Of a DNA stretch of 49,151 nt, positions 1 through 8,542 are shown in pieces (the stretch's first letter is position 1; every line of letters starts with the position of its first letter). The stretch lies in NCBI GenBank assembly GCA_025360495.1, contig JANYCC010000257.1, forward strand, positions 1 to 49,151, written 5' to 3'. This DNA comes from Verrucomicrobiota bacterium. Its GTDB lineage: Bacteria > Verrucomicrobiota > Verrucomicrobiia > Limisphaerales > UBA9464. Position numbers and translations under genes: made by a program. Under the pieces are notes generated by a model, which did no database searches, was not told where the DNA came from, and saw nothing but the letters and a program-made list of their open reading frames with translations.

Positions 1-239
1 CATTCGTTGTCTATGCCTATGCCGCCCGCGCCGCCGTGAGCACGCCCAGTCTGCATGGACGGTATCTGATGGGGCTCTATCTCATGCTGCTCGCTGTGTG
101 TTTCCTCGGTTGGAAAGGCGTGTTGGTGCAGTGGCAGGAGCGTGGACCCGGACGTCTGGCCTTCCTGCTGGCCGGTGTGCCCGTCGTCCTCCACGCCGCC
201 AGTTATGCCACCTTGCTGGATCGTTACTTCGGCCATTGA
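1..239 (+). CDS. C-terminal end of a polytopic membrane protein (partial)
   Basis: The reading frame is open from the first bases of the window and ends at TGA 237-239, so only about the last 79 residues are present. They contain a G-R-Y-L motif followed by two strongly hydrophobic segments and end in LLDRYFGH. A G-R-Y-L/F just before the last membrane helices is common in DUF2142 and GT39-type (GT-C fold) membrane proteins. Together with the glycosyltransferase genes downstream, this suggests a glycan-related membrane protein, but the family cannot be fixed from this fragment. It converges on the minus-strand gene ending at 245, with only 5 bp between them. The GTG at 36 is internal and is not taken as the start. 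Confidence 0.6.
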   Translation, partial: FVVYAYAARAAVSTPSLHGRYLMGLYLMLLAVCFLGWKGVLVQWQERGPGRLAFLLAGVPVVLHAASYATLLDRYFGH

Positions 240-244
240 TCCGG

Positions 245-2152
245 TCAGCGATGCAACCGGAAGCACCGCTCGGAAGCCGTCGCGGCCACGACATAAGGAC
301 TGGTGACCACCGGACCCGCCACGTCAGACCAGGGTCCTTCCGGTGAATCAGCCTGTTGCAACTGAAACCCTCCGCGGGTCCAGGTCAGGCTGACCCCATC
401 CGCCGTCGTGGCCAATGCAAGGGTTGGTTGGACCACCAGGGTCGTGACCCCGGTGAGTTCCAATCCAAAGGTGATGTCGCCGCTACGAGGGTTGAAATTA
501 TGGACTTCGACGGCCAGCACATTGTCCCCCGCGACCAGTTGGTCGGCATCCGCACCCGTGACGGTGAATTCATCGGCGCAGGTGGCATCACCCAGGCAGG
601 GGAAGGTGACGGCCAGTGAATCGTGGGTGATGGGTGTCGGGGCGTCCTCCATGCGGACCCGGGCGATCTCATGACCGTTCAGATAGACCACCGCGCCGTC
701 GTCGATATAGCCCGTGAACTTCAGGTCGGCCCCAGACGGACGCGTCGCCACGGGAAAATGGGCGCGGAAATAATAGGTGACGAAAGGGAACAGGGTCGAT
801 GCATCGAGGTCCAATTGGGAATTCAGCGGCCCAACGTCGGGATTGCCCGCGGGATAATGCACATCCGCCCACAGCAGGGCCGGGTCCGGCCCGGTCCAGG
901 AACCGTCCTGATAGTCCGGCGCCGTCCAATTGATCCCGTCCAGGTTCGCGTCCGTATGACGCCACGCACCGGTGAGGGAAACGAATTCATTGGTGGAGAC
1001 ATAGCTGACCGTGGTGAAGAGCAGATTCGAGGAGGTGTGGATGGTGCCCCCGGCGGAGGAGACGGTCCGGAAATAATAGTCGGTCGCCGCTTGGAGACCC
1101 GTGAGCAGGACGGCATGGTTGGTCGATGGCGTGGTCTGCAACGGCGTGGAGAATCCAAAGGCATCCGTGGGACCATACTCCACCTGGGTCGTGGCCGGAC
1201 TCACGGTCGTCCAGGTGATCGACGCAGCGGTGTCGTCCGGTTGACTGCGGACATCATTGATGAAGGCCACAAGCGGCTTGGCGAACACCCCGAAATGGCT
1301 CCCGACGGTGCGTTCCCTTCCGGAATCGGCCACCGCGCTGGATCGGTTCAACCGCACGGGCTTCCCGGTGCTGCCCTCCATGGACATCGTCGTGGAACCG
1401 CCGCCGTCCAGGTTGATGCCGTCATAGGATCCCAGGAAAAGCAGCCAACCCCCGGTTTCGCTGTCGTCCGCCCCCTCGCTATAGCCGGGTTGGCGTCCGT
1501 CGATGGTGAGCAGGTAGAGGAACCGGCGGTCCTGGCTGAGACCGAGCGCGGTGCGGGGGTTGGGGTCGTGGATGACCCCGGGATAGTTTATATAGAGCTT
1601 GCCGACGTTCACCCCGTGCACGACGAGCGGATAAGATCCGGGAACCGCGGTCTGGATGCCGGCGCTGGGGATTGCGGGCCAGTTGGTCGGTGTGAAGGTG
1701 GCGTGGTTCGCGGCGTCAAAATGGAAGACCGCGGAATGCTGACTCGATTCCTGCGTTGATACCACCGAACCCCCGCTGATCGTCAGGCCCGCCACGTCCA
1801 TCGGGGTGTTTTCGGGGAGATAGTATTCGGTGGGACTGAAGAACCCGCCATTGACCGCCACCTGGACTTTCCGGACCTGCACGAACCGGCTGACGGTCAT
1901 GCCCCCCGTCTCGCGGTTGTCCGCGGCGTAGGGGGAATAGCGCGGGGTGGTGAGCAGTTGGATATCCGGGTCGTTGAGATCCACCCGCATCGCGTGGATG
2001 ACGTGCTGGTTGGGGAAGCTCACGTCGGCCTTGTTGGTGCCGATGACATAATCGATTCCCTTGAAGATCGGCGTCCACGTGCCGATCGCCGGGGCCGCGA
2101 CGGTGCGGGCGACGGCCAGGATCAGGGAACAGCTGAAGAGGAGATGTTTCAT
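245..2152 (-). CDS. Secreted phosphodiester glycosidase (NAGPA) multidomain protein
   Basis: A 635-residue secreted protein. The start is ATG at 2152, which begins directly with a Sec signal peptide (MKHLLFSCSLILAVARTVAA); a longer frame to 2203 adds an untypical leader. Residues ~30-300 match the phosphodiester glycosidase / NAGPA family (DUF2233), with the AVNGGFF motif near residue 100, the DGINLDGGGSTTM core near 265 and a following G-R-E-R. Then come a fibronectin-III-like domain (~310-395), a jelly-roll/PA14-like segment with YLNGHEI, and a C-terminal module (FQLQQADSPEGPWSDV to ERCFRLHR) shared with three other proteins in the window. NAGPA-type enzymes cleave sugar-1-phosphate diesters; the substrate here is unknown. 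Two further NAGPA-type genes lie at 5940-8433. Family call secure, role inferred. Confidence 0.85.
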   Translation of the reverse strand: MKHLLFSCSLILAVARTVAAPAIGTWTPIFKGIDYVIGTNKADVSFPNQHVIHAMRVDLNDPDIQLLTTPRYSPYAADNRETGGMTVSRFVQVRKVQVAVNGGFFSPTEYYLPENTPMDVAGLTISGGSVVSTQESSQHSAVFHFDAANHATFTPTNWPAIPSAGIQTAVPGSYPLVVHGVNVGKLYINYPGVIHDPNPRTALGLSQDRRFLYLLTIDGRQPGYSEGADDSETGGWLLFLGSYDGINLDGGGSTTMSMEGSTGKPVRLNRSSAVADSGRERTVGSHFGVFAKPLVAFINDVRSQPDDTAASITWTTVSPATTQVEYGPTDAFGFSTPLQTTPSTNHAVLLTGLQAATDYYFRTVSSAGGTIHTSSNLLFTTVSYVSTNEFVSLTGAWRHTDANLDGINWTAPDYQDGSWTGPDPALLWADVHYPAGNPDVGPLNSQLDLDASTLFPFVTYYFRAHFPVATRPSGADLKFTGYIDDGAVVYLNGHEIARVRMEDAPTPITHDSLAVTFPCLGDATCADEFTVTGADADQLVAGDNVLAVEVHNFNPRSGDITFGLELTGVTTLVVQPTLALATTADGVSLTWTRGGFQLQQADSPEGPWSDVAGPVVTSPYVVAATASERCFRLHR

Positions 2153-2177
2153 CGGGGAAAAGGGGTTGCCACGGTTT

Positions 2178-2876
2178 CTAATTGCCGCTGTAGCGATAGT
2201 CATAGCCTGCGGCCGGGTCGCGCATATAGGCCGGCGTGTGACCGTCGAAATGGATCCGGGTCAGCGCCACATGACCGTCCGTGAAACCGGTGACGCTCTC
2301 CGCATCGCGGTAGAACGGGTCATTGCGGCTGCCGGTGCGGCTGCGGTGCCAGGAAAGGGGTCCGTGGGCCGTCCATTCCATCACCAGGAGGGTCCGGTCC
2401 GGTTCGGCCAGTTGGGCGGTTGCCATGCCCGCGATATTCGGGGCGCCGAAAACCTGCACCCCGTTGAACACATAGCTGCCGTAGTCGAAGCGCTCGGAAT
2501 CATGGAAGGGACGCGGGTCCGTATAGCCGCGGTCGTCGGGGCAGGCGAACACGGCGTCGTTGGTGGAGGAAGCCCCTTTCAGTCCGGCATAGCCCCTGAC
2601 CTGTTCCTTATACCACCATTGCAATTCGCCAGCCTGCCCGGGCACCGCCGCCGGCAGCGATTGGTTGTGATCGGCGGCAAAGGCGAGGACGGCGCGGTTG
2701 ACCTGTTGAAGGTTGGCCGTGCATTGCACCAGGCGGGCGGCACGGTGGCTTCGTGTCCAAGGCACGACGACAAGGGCCGCCAGCAAAGACAGGGTCGCCA
2801 GGGCCACGACCAGATCGGGCAGCGTGAAGGCCTCGTGACCCGATGGCGGCCGGTGGGTGGACATCACCGGTTTCAT
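2178..2876 (-). CDS. Prepilin-like protein with atypical cleavage motif
   Basis: 232 residues. The start ATG at 2876 overlaps the stop of the upstream gene as ATGA (2873-2876), which implies translational coupling and decides the start over the longer frame to 3050. After a short basic leader comes HEAFTLPDLVVALATLSLL: the type IV pilin/pseudopilin N-terminus, but with P-D where most have I-E or V-E, so the conserved Glu5 is replaced by Asp. The rest is a globular domain with CPDDRGY (as in the CP-D segment of H-X9-DG pseudopilins) and a late T-D-G-H-V, but no His at the H-X9 position. Probably a minor pseudopilin or a surface protein exported by a type II/IV-pilus-like system. Confidence 0.75.
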   Translation of the reverse strand: MKPVMSTHRPPSGHEAFTLPDLVVALATLSLLAALVVVPWTRSHRAARLVQCTANLQQVNRAVLAFAADHNQSLPAAVPGQAGELQWWYKEQVRGYAGLKGASSTNDAVFACPDDRGYTDPRPFHDSERFDYGSYVFNGVQVFGAPNIAGMATAQLAEPDRTLLVMEWTAHGPLSWHRSRTGSRNDPFYRDAESVTGFTDGHVALTRIHFDGHTPAYMRDPAAGYDYRYSGN

Positions 2877-3508
2877 GGCTTGCCGGCCGCCCGCGGCAGG
2901 CCCCGGGTGTAAAGCGAGTCGAACGACTCCCCGGACGGGGTGGGGGCGGACCGGCGATGGGGTGCGGGTCGCGCGATCACCCCACCCTGTAGCAAGCCGG
3001 CTTCGGCCAACAACGGCAGATTGATATACTCCCCCATGGCGCCCGGGCAAAAGGCCACGACCGATGGTTTGACCACCCCGAGGTCGGTGCGCTGTTCCTC
3101 GCTCAACAGCGGTGGCCCCAGCAGGGAGACGATGACATCGCCGGCCGCGCCATGCCGCAGCAGTTCGAAGAAGTCCCCGGGTGGCACTTGGGGTGGACGA
3201 AGCGGATCCACGGCGAGCAGGATGTGCGTGGCCGCTGGGACGCCGCCCTGACGGAGACCGCTTTCCAAGGCACTGGAAACAGCGTCGGCAGCGGGTTGTC
3301 GGAAGGCACTGGTGTCGCGCATCACGATCGTGACCTTGCTGCCCGGGCGAAACAGGCGGAGCGTCTCTTGGGCGAGGGCGCGGCCGATTTCCCGATCGAT
3401 GGACGTGTCGCTCCGGGGCGAAGATCCAATCAGGGCGGATTGGAGGGCGACCAATGACCCAAGGAGAACCGGCAGGGCGACCAGGAGCTTAAGGCGGGCG
3501 GACCGCAT
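2873..3508 (-). CDS. Hypothetical membrane-anchored protein coupled to a prepilin gene
   Basis: 211 residues from ATG 3508 (an alternative in-frame ATG lies at 3523). The N-terminus MRSARLKLLVALPVLLGSLVAL is a signal anchor or signal peptide. The remainder alternates strands and helices (SKVTIVMRD, VPAATHILLAV, GDVIVSLLG, PSVVAFCPG), which suggests an alpha/beta fold in the periplasm, and a basic Pro/Ser-rich tail follows. No catalytic motif was recognised. Its stop overlaps the next gene as ATGA, and the prepilin gene at 3524-4186 ends 15 bp before its start, so the three form a tight minus-strand unit. An accessory of pseudopilin assembly is possible but is only inferred from position. Confidence 0.6.
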   Translation of the reverse strand: MRSARLKLLVALPVLLGSLVALQSALIGSSPRSDTSIDREIGRALAQETLRLFRPGSKVTIVMRDTSAFRQPAADAVSSALESGLRQGGVPAATHILLAVDPLRPPQVPPGDFFELLRHGAAGDVIVSLLGPPLLSEEQRTDLGVVKPSVVAFCPGAMGEYINLPLLAEAGLLQGGVIARPAPHRRSAPTPSGESFDSLYTRGLPRAAGKP

Positions 3509-3523
3509 GGCGGATGGGTGCAA

Positions 3524-4186
3524 TCAGAAGACAGCGCGCGGCTTCGAGAGGACGACATTGGTCAGTCCACTGGCGAGCGCGGCACTGATCTGGGCACGCA
3601 GGGTGTCGGTCTTGGTGTTTCGGACCGACCCGTCCGCCAAAGCCAGGTTGCCGTTCCGCGCGTGCTGTTTGGTATCCCAAGACGCGTCGATGGAGTTCCC
3701 CAGATAGATGCTCCAAGAAGGATCAAGCCCGCCTCCCCCGCCGCTGATGTTGCTGTCCCCGGCGACGATGGTCAGAGGTTTCGTCTCGGTCGCCCCAAGG
3801 CCGATGAGGTAGCTGATGTTGGCGAGTCCATCCAGGTTCACCCAGTTCGTACCGGGTTTGCGGCCCAGATCGGTGGGACAGACGAGGATCCGCACCGAGG
3901 CGATCTCATTGGAAGCCCGGCGGAAATGATCGGTCCAATCGGGCGACCCGAGGGTCCCGCCGTTGGTGTAGGGCAGGCTCCAGGGAAAGGTGTCGCGGTT
4001 GTCCATCGCCCAGATCCGCCAACCGAGAGCCATCTGGCGGAGGTTGTTGAGGCAGACGGTCTGTTTGGCCTTCGACTTCGCGCGGGCGAGCGCGGGCAGC
4101 AGCATTCCGGCGAGGATCGCAATGATGGCGATGACCACCAGTAACTCGATCAGCGTGAACGCCTCTTTTCGTATGAATCGTCGCAT
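3524..4186 (-). CDS. Prepilin-type N-terminal domain protein with H-X9-DG motif
   Basis: 220 residues from ATG 4186 (MRRFIRKE). A short basic leader is followed by [20 protein letters not shown], the classical prepilin cleavage and methylation segment with Glu5, then the [12 protein letters not shown] helix. The body contains CPTDLG and the C-terminus carries [15 protein letters not shown], a canonical H-X9-DG motif. This architecture is greatly expanded in Verrucomicrobiota and Planctomycetota, where the proteins resemble type II secretion pseudopilins. The upstream spacer (4187-4302) lies behind the stop of the CotH-like gene. It is one of five prepilin-like genes in the window and the only one with the complete motif. 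Confidence 0.9.
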   Translation of the reverse strand: MRRFIRKEAFTLIELLVVIAIIAILAGMLLPALARAKSKAKQTVCLNNLRQMALGWRIWAMDNRDTFPWSLPYTNGGTLGSPDWTDHFRRASNEIASVRILVCPTDLGRKPGTNWVNLDGLANISYLIGLGATETKPLTIVAGDSNISGGGGGLDPSWSIYLGNSIDASWDTKQHARNGNLALADGSVRNTKTDTLRAQISAALASGLTNVVLSKPRAVF

Positions 4187-4302
4187 GGAATCGGTGCCGG
4201 TGACCCAGCGTGGTCCGAGAACCACGGCAGTCCCCGGGCGTTTCGGCAAGATATCTCCCGGATGGCTTTGGGAAAGCACGACTTGAGCCAACACCGGGTT
4301 TC

Positions 4303-5943
4303 TTAAGGTTTTTTAATGCGCTCCAATCCCAGACTGCCGAGGTCGAACCACGCCTCCCCCTTGGACGCCCGTAACTCGCACGCCAGCGACACCTCGACCG
4401 GCCCTTGGTCGACGGCGAAATCGACCCCCACGTCCGTCCCGGGATCCGTCCCCAACAATCCCGGGGAACGCAGTTCCTGCCCGATCACCCGCAGCGCCGC
4501 ACCTTGGTTCTTTCCAAACCCGAGGGGGGCCACGTTCTCAGTGCGGACGCGTCCTGAGAACCGATAGCGGCCGGATCCGAGCCGGACGATCGTGCGCCAG
4601 GAAGCTGCCGTGGTGGGGCCCGCGACCACATGCAACGATTTCTCCCGGGTCCCGGTCACTTCCATCCGTCCCCCATCCGGCGGATCAATCGCCTCCCACC
4701 CAACCAACCGGGTCCGTCCATTGCTCAAGTCGGGTTCAGCCGCCTTGGGGATGGCCAATTGGCGGGCCAACTCGGTGGTGCGGGCGCGAATCCGCTGTTT
4801 GAATTCGGTCGTGGCCTGCCTTTGCGCCGCCCGTTCCGCCGGGCTCAGCACGCTTTCGATCCGGACATTGACCTCGTCGATGAGGGGTTCCAGTTCCGCG
4901 GTTTGGGACAGAATGGGGAGAAGTTCCCGGAACCGGGCTTCATAACGGTTCAACCCGTCGGGATCGGCGAACAGGGCTTGGGCGATCCCACCGGCCGCCT
5001 GCGGTCGCCACGGGATTTGGGCCTGGTCGAACAACTGATCCATTCCATGGGGTAGGAATACCAGACGTCCGGTCCGGTCTTCCGGGGCGAAACGGTAATT
5101 GTTCCGTGCCAACACGTATCCGTCGCGATGCCCGGCGAACACCTCCACCACGGCAAAGGTGATGAATCGTTCGCGGTCGAGCCATCCGTCGAGCGCGGCC
5201 CATCGGGATTCCAGTTTCTCCCGGGCCAGCACTGCCCGCAAGGGCGCCAATCCGGTCGCGTCTCCGGGCCCATGCACCTTCATTGGGCCATCCACGTCGG
5301 CGCCGGATTCGGGTTCGAACACCCGGCCGTCCGCTTCCGGAAAGTGACGTTGGATGAACTCCGGCTCAAAACCTTCGCAGACCACGTACAGGCCCAACGG
5401 TCGGCGGTTGAGCATCACGACGGCATGGCCGACCGCAACCGCCGGCAATCCCGCGCGCCGGAAAAGTTCAGTGCCGACCCATTCGTGGAGATGGCTGGGA
5501 TCTTCCACGGAATTGTTGAGGTGCAATCGGGTCACCCCCAGGCCGCGACCTCCCGGTTGGAAACGGTCAAATTGCACGGTCAGCGACGGTTGGTCGTCGA
5601 TCGGCCGAAAACTGCCGGTCGCGCCTTTCAAATGCAGTGACACCGAAGTCATTGGCGGCGCGCCGTCGATCCGCAACACGCCGGCCACGGGACGACGCGG
5701 ATGCTGACGGAGCGCGTCGATGGCAGTGGAAGGGAGCTCGATTTCGATGTGGTGAATGCGGGCGGAAATGGATGCCGGCGTGTAGTCGTCAGCCGGATGC
5801 ACCGCTGGCAGGAAGCCCATCGCGGCACAAAGGCAGGCCAGGAACGGGTTGGCACCGGTCGCTCCGGGAAACCGATGAGGGTTGAACCGGCGCGAAAACC
5901 CGGTCCGGTGCCGCCGAGACCGGATGGCCGACGGCCGGTTCAC
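4303..5943 (-). CDS. CotH-kinase-family protein, secreted
   Basis: 546 residues, GTG start at 5943. The GTG overlaps the TGA of the upstream NAGPA gene (GTGA, 5940-5943), which supports this start and translational coupling. After a basic leader a signal sequence lies at ~31-51 ([17 protein letters not shown]). Residues ~60-330 fit the CotH family: [28 protein letters not shown], a hydrophobic GLYVVCEGF strand, [11 protein letters not shown] (273-283) and LPHGMDQLF (297-305), the likely metal/ATP-binding loop region. CotH of Bacillus spores is an atypical protein kinase; many secreted bacterial relatives are uncharacterised. The C-terminal ~150 residues are beta-rich and carbohydrate-binding-like. 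Kinase activity is not shown by the sequence alone. Confidence 0.8.
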   Translation of the reverse strand: MNRPSAIRSRRHRTGFSRRFNPHRFPGATGANPFLACLCAAMGFLPAVHPADDYTPASISARIHHIEIELPSTAIDALRQHPRRPVAGVLRIDGAPPMTSVSLHLKGATGSFRPIDDQPSLTVQFDRFQPGGRGLGVTRLHLNNSVEDPSHLHEWVGTELFRRAGLPAVAVGHAVVMLNRRPLGLYVVCEGFEPEFIQRHFPEADGRVFEPESGADVDGPMKVHGPGDATGLAPLRAVLAREKLESRWAALDGWLDRERFITFAVVEVFAGHRDGYVLARNNYRFAPEDRTGRLVFLPHGMDQLFDQAQIPWRPQAAGGIAQALFADPDGLNRYEARFRELLPILSQTAELEPLIDEVNVRIESVLSPAERAAQRQATTEFKQRIRARTTELARQLAIPKAAEPDLSNGRTRLVGWEAIDPPDGGRMEVTGTREKSLHVVAGPTTAASWRTIVRLGSGRYRFSGRVRTENVAPLGFGKNQGAALRVIGQELRSPGLLGTDPGTDVGVDFAVDQGPVEVSLACELRASKGEAWFDLGSLGLERIKKP

Positions 5944-7124
5944 GGAGCACGGGTGGACGAGTCCGCACGCCGCTGGACCACCACGATCGTATTGGCCGCC
6001 GGACGCTCACGGCCTTCGGACGGGCTGTTCATCACCTGGCCGCAGACCCACATCGTGGCCGAGCCGCCTCCGTCCAGGTTGACGGCCTCCTCGCATCCCA
6101 GTTTCGCCATGTATCCGGCCAGTTCCGGAAACGACATGCCCGCCGAAAGCCCGTCCTGTCGTCCATCGACTTCGACCAAAAAGAACCGGTCATGGTTCCA
6201 ACCGATGGCCGTGCGGGGATGACGGGCGGTGGCGGAAGTCCAGGTCAACGCCCTGCCGTCGTGCACCAGCGTCGGTCCACCGCCGACCGCCGTCTTCACC
6301 CCGGTGAGGTCTGGGAAGGTTGCCGTGCTCAGTTCCAAAATGGCCCCGGGCACCAAGTGTGCGGTCCGGGCGGACAGCTTCGGCCCCACCGAAAGCACGG
6401 GATGGAGCCGGTCAATGGGCGAGTTCCCTTGTTTGCGGTATTCCCGGACCCGGGCGCGGAGTTTTTGACCGGCATGGAGCGGGAGCCAATCTCCGTCAGG
6501 CACCCCCTCCAACACCAGTTCGACACCGTCCGACGTGCGGGTTGAGCTGCCGTTCGCAGCGGTATAAAGGACCACGGTGTCGTGGTCCCGCACCTCGTTC
6601 AATCCGAACGGTGTGGTCGATCCATCGGGCCAGCGCACTTCGAAATGAGAAATGATGTTGGTGCTGTGGGGCTGTCCGGAGGTGTCGAGCCAGAAACAAG
6701 CGTGGCCTTGGGGTCCGCTCACCAGTTCGCCGTTCTGGATCTGCAGGTCGCGGGGATCCCCGGGGTAGGAATGGTCGGTGTTGAAAAAATCCCCGTTCAC
6801 CGCCGCCACCGCTGTCCCGGACCCTGCCGACATCGCCTTCACTTGCTCGGATACCGTGCCCAATCCCAGATTGGTCCCGCCGCCCAGCGTCGTCGCAATG
6901 CTCAGGTCGGCACGCGAACGGTCGAACTCAAACACGTGGATCGACCACGGGATCTGCTTCACCTCCTCGTGCCGGTAGCGATAGCCATGGGCCAGATGAT
7001 CCGGTGCCGTCAGGCCCGGTGCCGTCGGTTCTTCAGCAACCGATCGGGAGGGACCGGCGGCCGCCCCGATCAAGAGGGCCGACAGAACGCAAACAAGGGG
7101 CGATGGGGAATGCCGGGCGGCCAC
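5940..7124 (-). CDS. Secreted phosphodiester glycosidase (NAGPA family)
   Basis: 394 residues if started at GTG 7124; a TTG at 7151 would add nine residues. The GTG is preferred because it opens directly into a signal peptide (LVCVLSALLIGAAAG). The mature protein has IPWSIHVFEFDRSRADL, AAVNGDFF, HPRTAIGWNHDRFFLVEVDG and CEEAVNLDGGGSATMW followed by GRERPAANTI, the complete NAGPA/DUF2233 signature. It is a close tandem paralog of the lipoprotein gene at 7252-8433 (same order of motifs), and its stop is fused by GTGA to the CotH-like gene. This suggests that the glycosidase and the CotH protein are made together. The natural substrate is unknown; the family cleaves phosphodiester-linked sugars. 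Confidence 0.88.
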   Translation of the reverse strand: MAARHSPSPLVCVLSALLIGAAAGPSRSVAEEPTAPGLTAPDHLAHGYRYRHEEVKQIPWSIHVFEFDRSRADLSIATTLGGGTNLGLGTVSEQVKAMSAGSGTAVAAVNGDFFNTDHSYPGDPRDLQIQNGELVSGPQGHACFWLDTSGQPHSTNIISHFEVRWPDGSTTPFGLNEVRDHDTVVLYTAANGSSTRTSDGVELVLEGVPDGDWLPLHAGQKLRARVREYRKQGNSPIDRLHPVLSVGPKLSARTAHLVPGAILELSTATFPDLTGVKTAVGGGPTLVHDGRALTWTSATARHPRTAIGWNHDRFFLVEVDGRQDGLSAGMSFPELAGYMAKLGCEEAVNLDGGGSATMWVCGQVMNSPSEGRERPAANTIVVVQRRADSSTRAP

Positions 7125-7251
7125 GGTGATGGGGATTCTAGCAGGTCCCAAGCCGTCCGCATCCCCGGATATTCCCGGGGTGGTCCGGTCTGGTGTCGCT
7201 GCTCATTGTGTTTGGAGTTTGGTTCATGGAGTGGTCCCCATCCATTTGTGT

Positions 7252-8433
7252 TCAAGGAACGTTGTGGCGCAAGACCGCCACGGCATTGGCGATCGGCCGC
7301 TCATGCCCTTCGCAGGGGCTGTTCCTGATTTTGCCGGCGCACCACAGGGTCGCTGAACCGCCGCCGTCGAGATTCATTGCCTCTTCGCAGCCCAATCGTT
7401 CCAAGTATTGCCCCAGTTCATTAAGGGTCATCCCCACGGAAAGCCCGGGCTGACGGCCGTCGACTTCCACCAGATAGAAATGGTCGCGGTCCCACCCGAA
7501 GGCGGAGCGCGGATGCCGCTGGGTCATCGAACTGAACTCATACGAATCCTCGGCGGGTCGTTCGATCTTCACCGCCCGGCCCTGATGAACCAGCATGGGG
7601 CCGCCGCTCAGGGCCGTGCGGGCGCCTTCCAGCGTGGGGGTGCTGACCGTTGAGATCTGAAGCGTGGCGCCCACCCCGGCCTTCGGAAGGCGCGACACGA
7701 TGGCCGGCCCGGCGGACAGGACGAGCGATCCCGGACGCAACGGGGTGTTGCCTCCCGGCCGGACTTCGCGCACCACCGCCGTGGTCTGAACCCCGGCGGC
7801 CAACACCGGGCTCCCGACCGCAACGGGCGGCTCGAGCAACCATTCGCGTCCGCCACTGACATGGGTGGAGGTGCCAACGGCGGGGGTGTAAAGTTCCAAG
7901 CCGTCATGGGGACGTTCGCCGTTCAGGCCCATGGGGGTCTTGGAGCCGTCCGGCCAGATGACTTGGAGAGCCATGGTCACGGGGCCCAGATGGGGTTGGT
8001 TGGTGTGATCGATCCAAAAACCGACGCCACCCACCGGAGCGCTCAGCAATTCGCCCTCGGAGATCTGGAGACCGCGTGGATCCCCGGCGAAGGTGCGTTC
8101 GCGTTGGTAGAAATCGCCATTCACGCCGGCGACCGCCCGGCCCAGGCGCGGGTCGACATCGTGCAGTTGCTCACTGAGCGTGGCCAATCCCACAGCGCCT
8201 CCCCCGGCGTGGACCGAATGGATCGTGAGGTCACCCCGGGTGCGATCGATGCGCACGACGTGGATCGACCACGGCACGCGGGCAATCTGGTCGTTGGCAT
8301 AGTCGACCCCTGGTTGCAAGGGTGTGAACTCCGTCAAGGGCGGCTTGCCGCACGACGAAAGCGTGGTGGCCAAGGCGACCACGGCGACGGCACGGCGCAG
8401 GCCCCGGAGGGGAGAAGAGTGGAGGGAAACCAT
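7252..8433 (-). CDS. Lipoprotein phosphodiester glycosidase (NAGPA family)
   Basis: 393 residues from ATG 8433. The N-terminus has a lipoprotein signal with lipobox LSSC (VVALATTLSSCGKPP), so the protein should be membrane-anchored, unlike its tandem paralog at 5940-7124, which has an ordinary signal peptide. The catalytic signature is intact: VPWSIHVVRIDRTRGDL, AGVNGDFY, HPRSAFGWDRDHFYLVEVDG, CEEAMNLDGGGSATLW and GHERPIANAV. The 127 bp between this gene and the next have no clear hairpin, so co-transcription is plausible. The pair looks like a duplication that split localisation between a soluble and a lipid-anchored form. Confidence 0.88.
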   Translation of the reverse strand: MVSLHSSPLRGLRRAVAVVALATTLSSCGKPPLTEFTPLQPGVDYANDQIARVPWSIHVVRIDRTRGDLTIHSVHAGGGAVGLATLSEQLHDVDPRLGRAVAGVNGDFYQRERTFAGDPRGLQISEGELLSAPVGGVGFWIDHTNQPHLGPVTMALQVIWPDGSKTPMGLNGERPHDGLELYTPAVGTSTHVSGGREWLLEPPVAVGSPVLAAGVQTTAVVREVRPGGNTPLRPGSLVLSAGPAIVSRLPKAGVGATLQISTVSTPTLEGARTALSGGPMLVHQGRAVKIERPAEDSYEFSSMTQRHPRSAFGWDRDHFYLVEVDGRQPGLSVGMTLNELGQYLERLGCEEAMNLDGGGSATLWCAGKIRNSPCEGHERPIANAVAVLRHNVP

Positions 8434-8491
8434 TTTTGTGGTGGGCGCGTTCGGGCCACTTTAGCGGGTCGGCCGGTGTCCGGCTAGCGGG

Positions 8492-8519
8492 GGATGAAGG
8501 CTGGAGGATGAAGGTTGAA
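8492..8519. repeat. Two copies of a 14-bp direct repeat
   Basis: GGATGAAGGCTGGA at 8492-8505 is followed at once by GGATGAAGGTTGAA at 8506-8519, with 12 of 14 bases identical. It sits in the 109-bp spacer between the glycosidase lipoprotein start and the end of the membrane protein gene. No function is apparent. Confidence 0.55.
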
Positions 8520-8542
8520 GGTCGATTCGGAGGTTGGGATTC

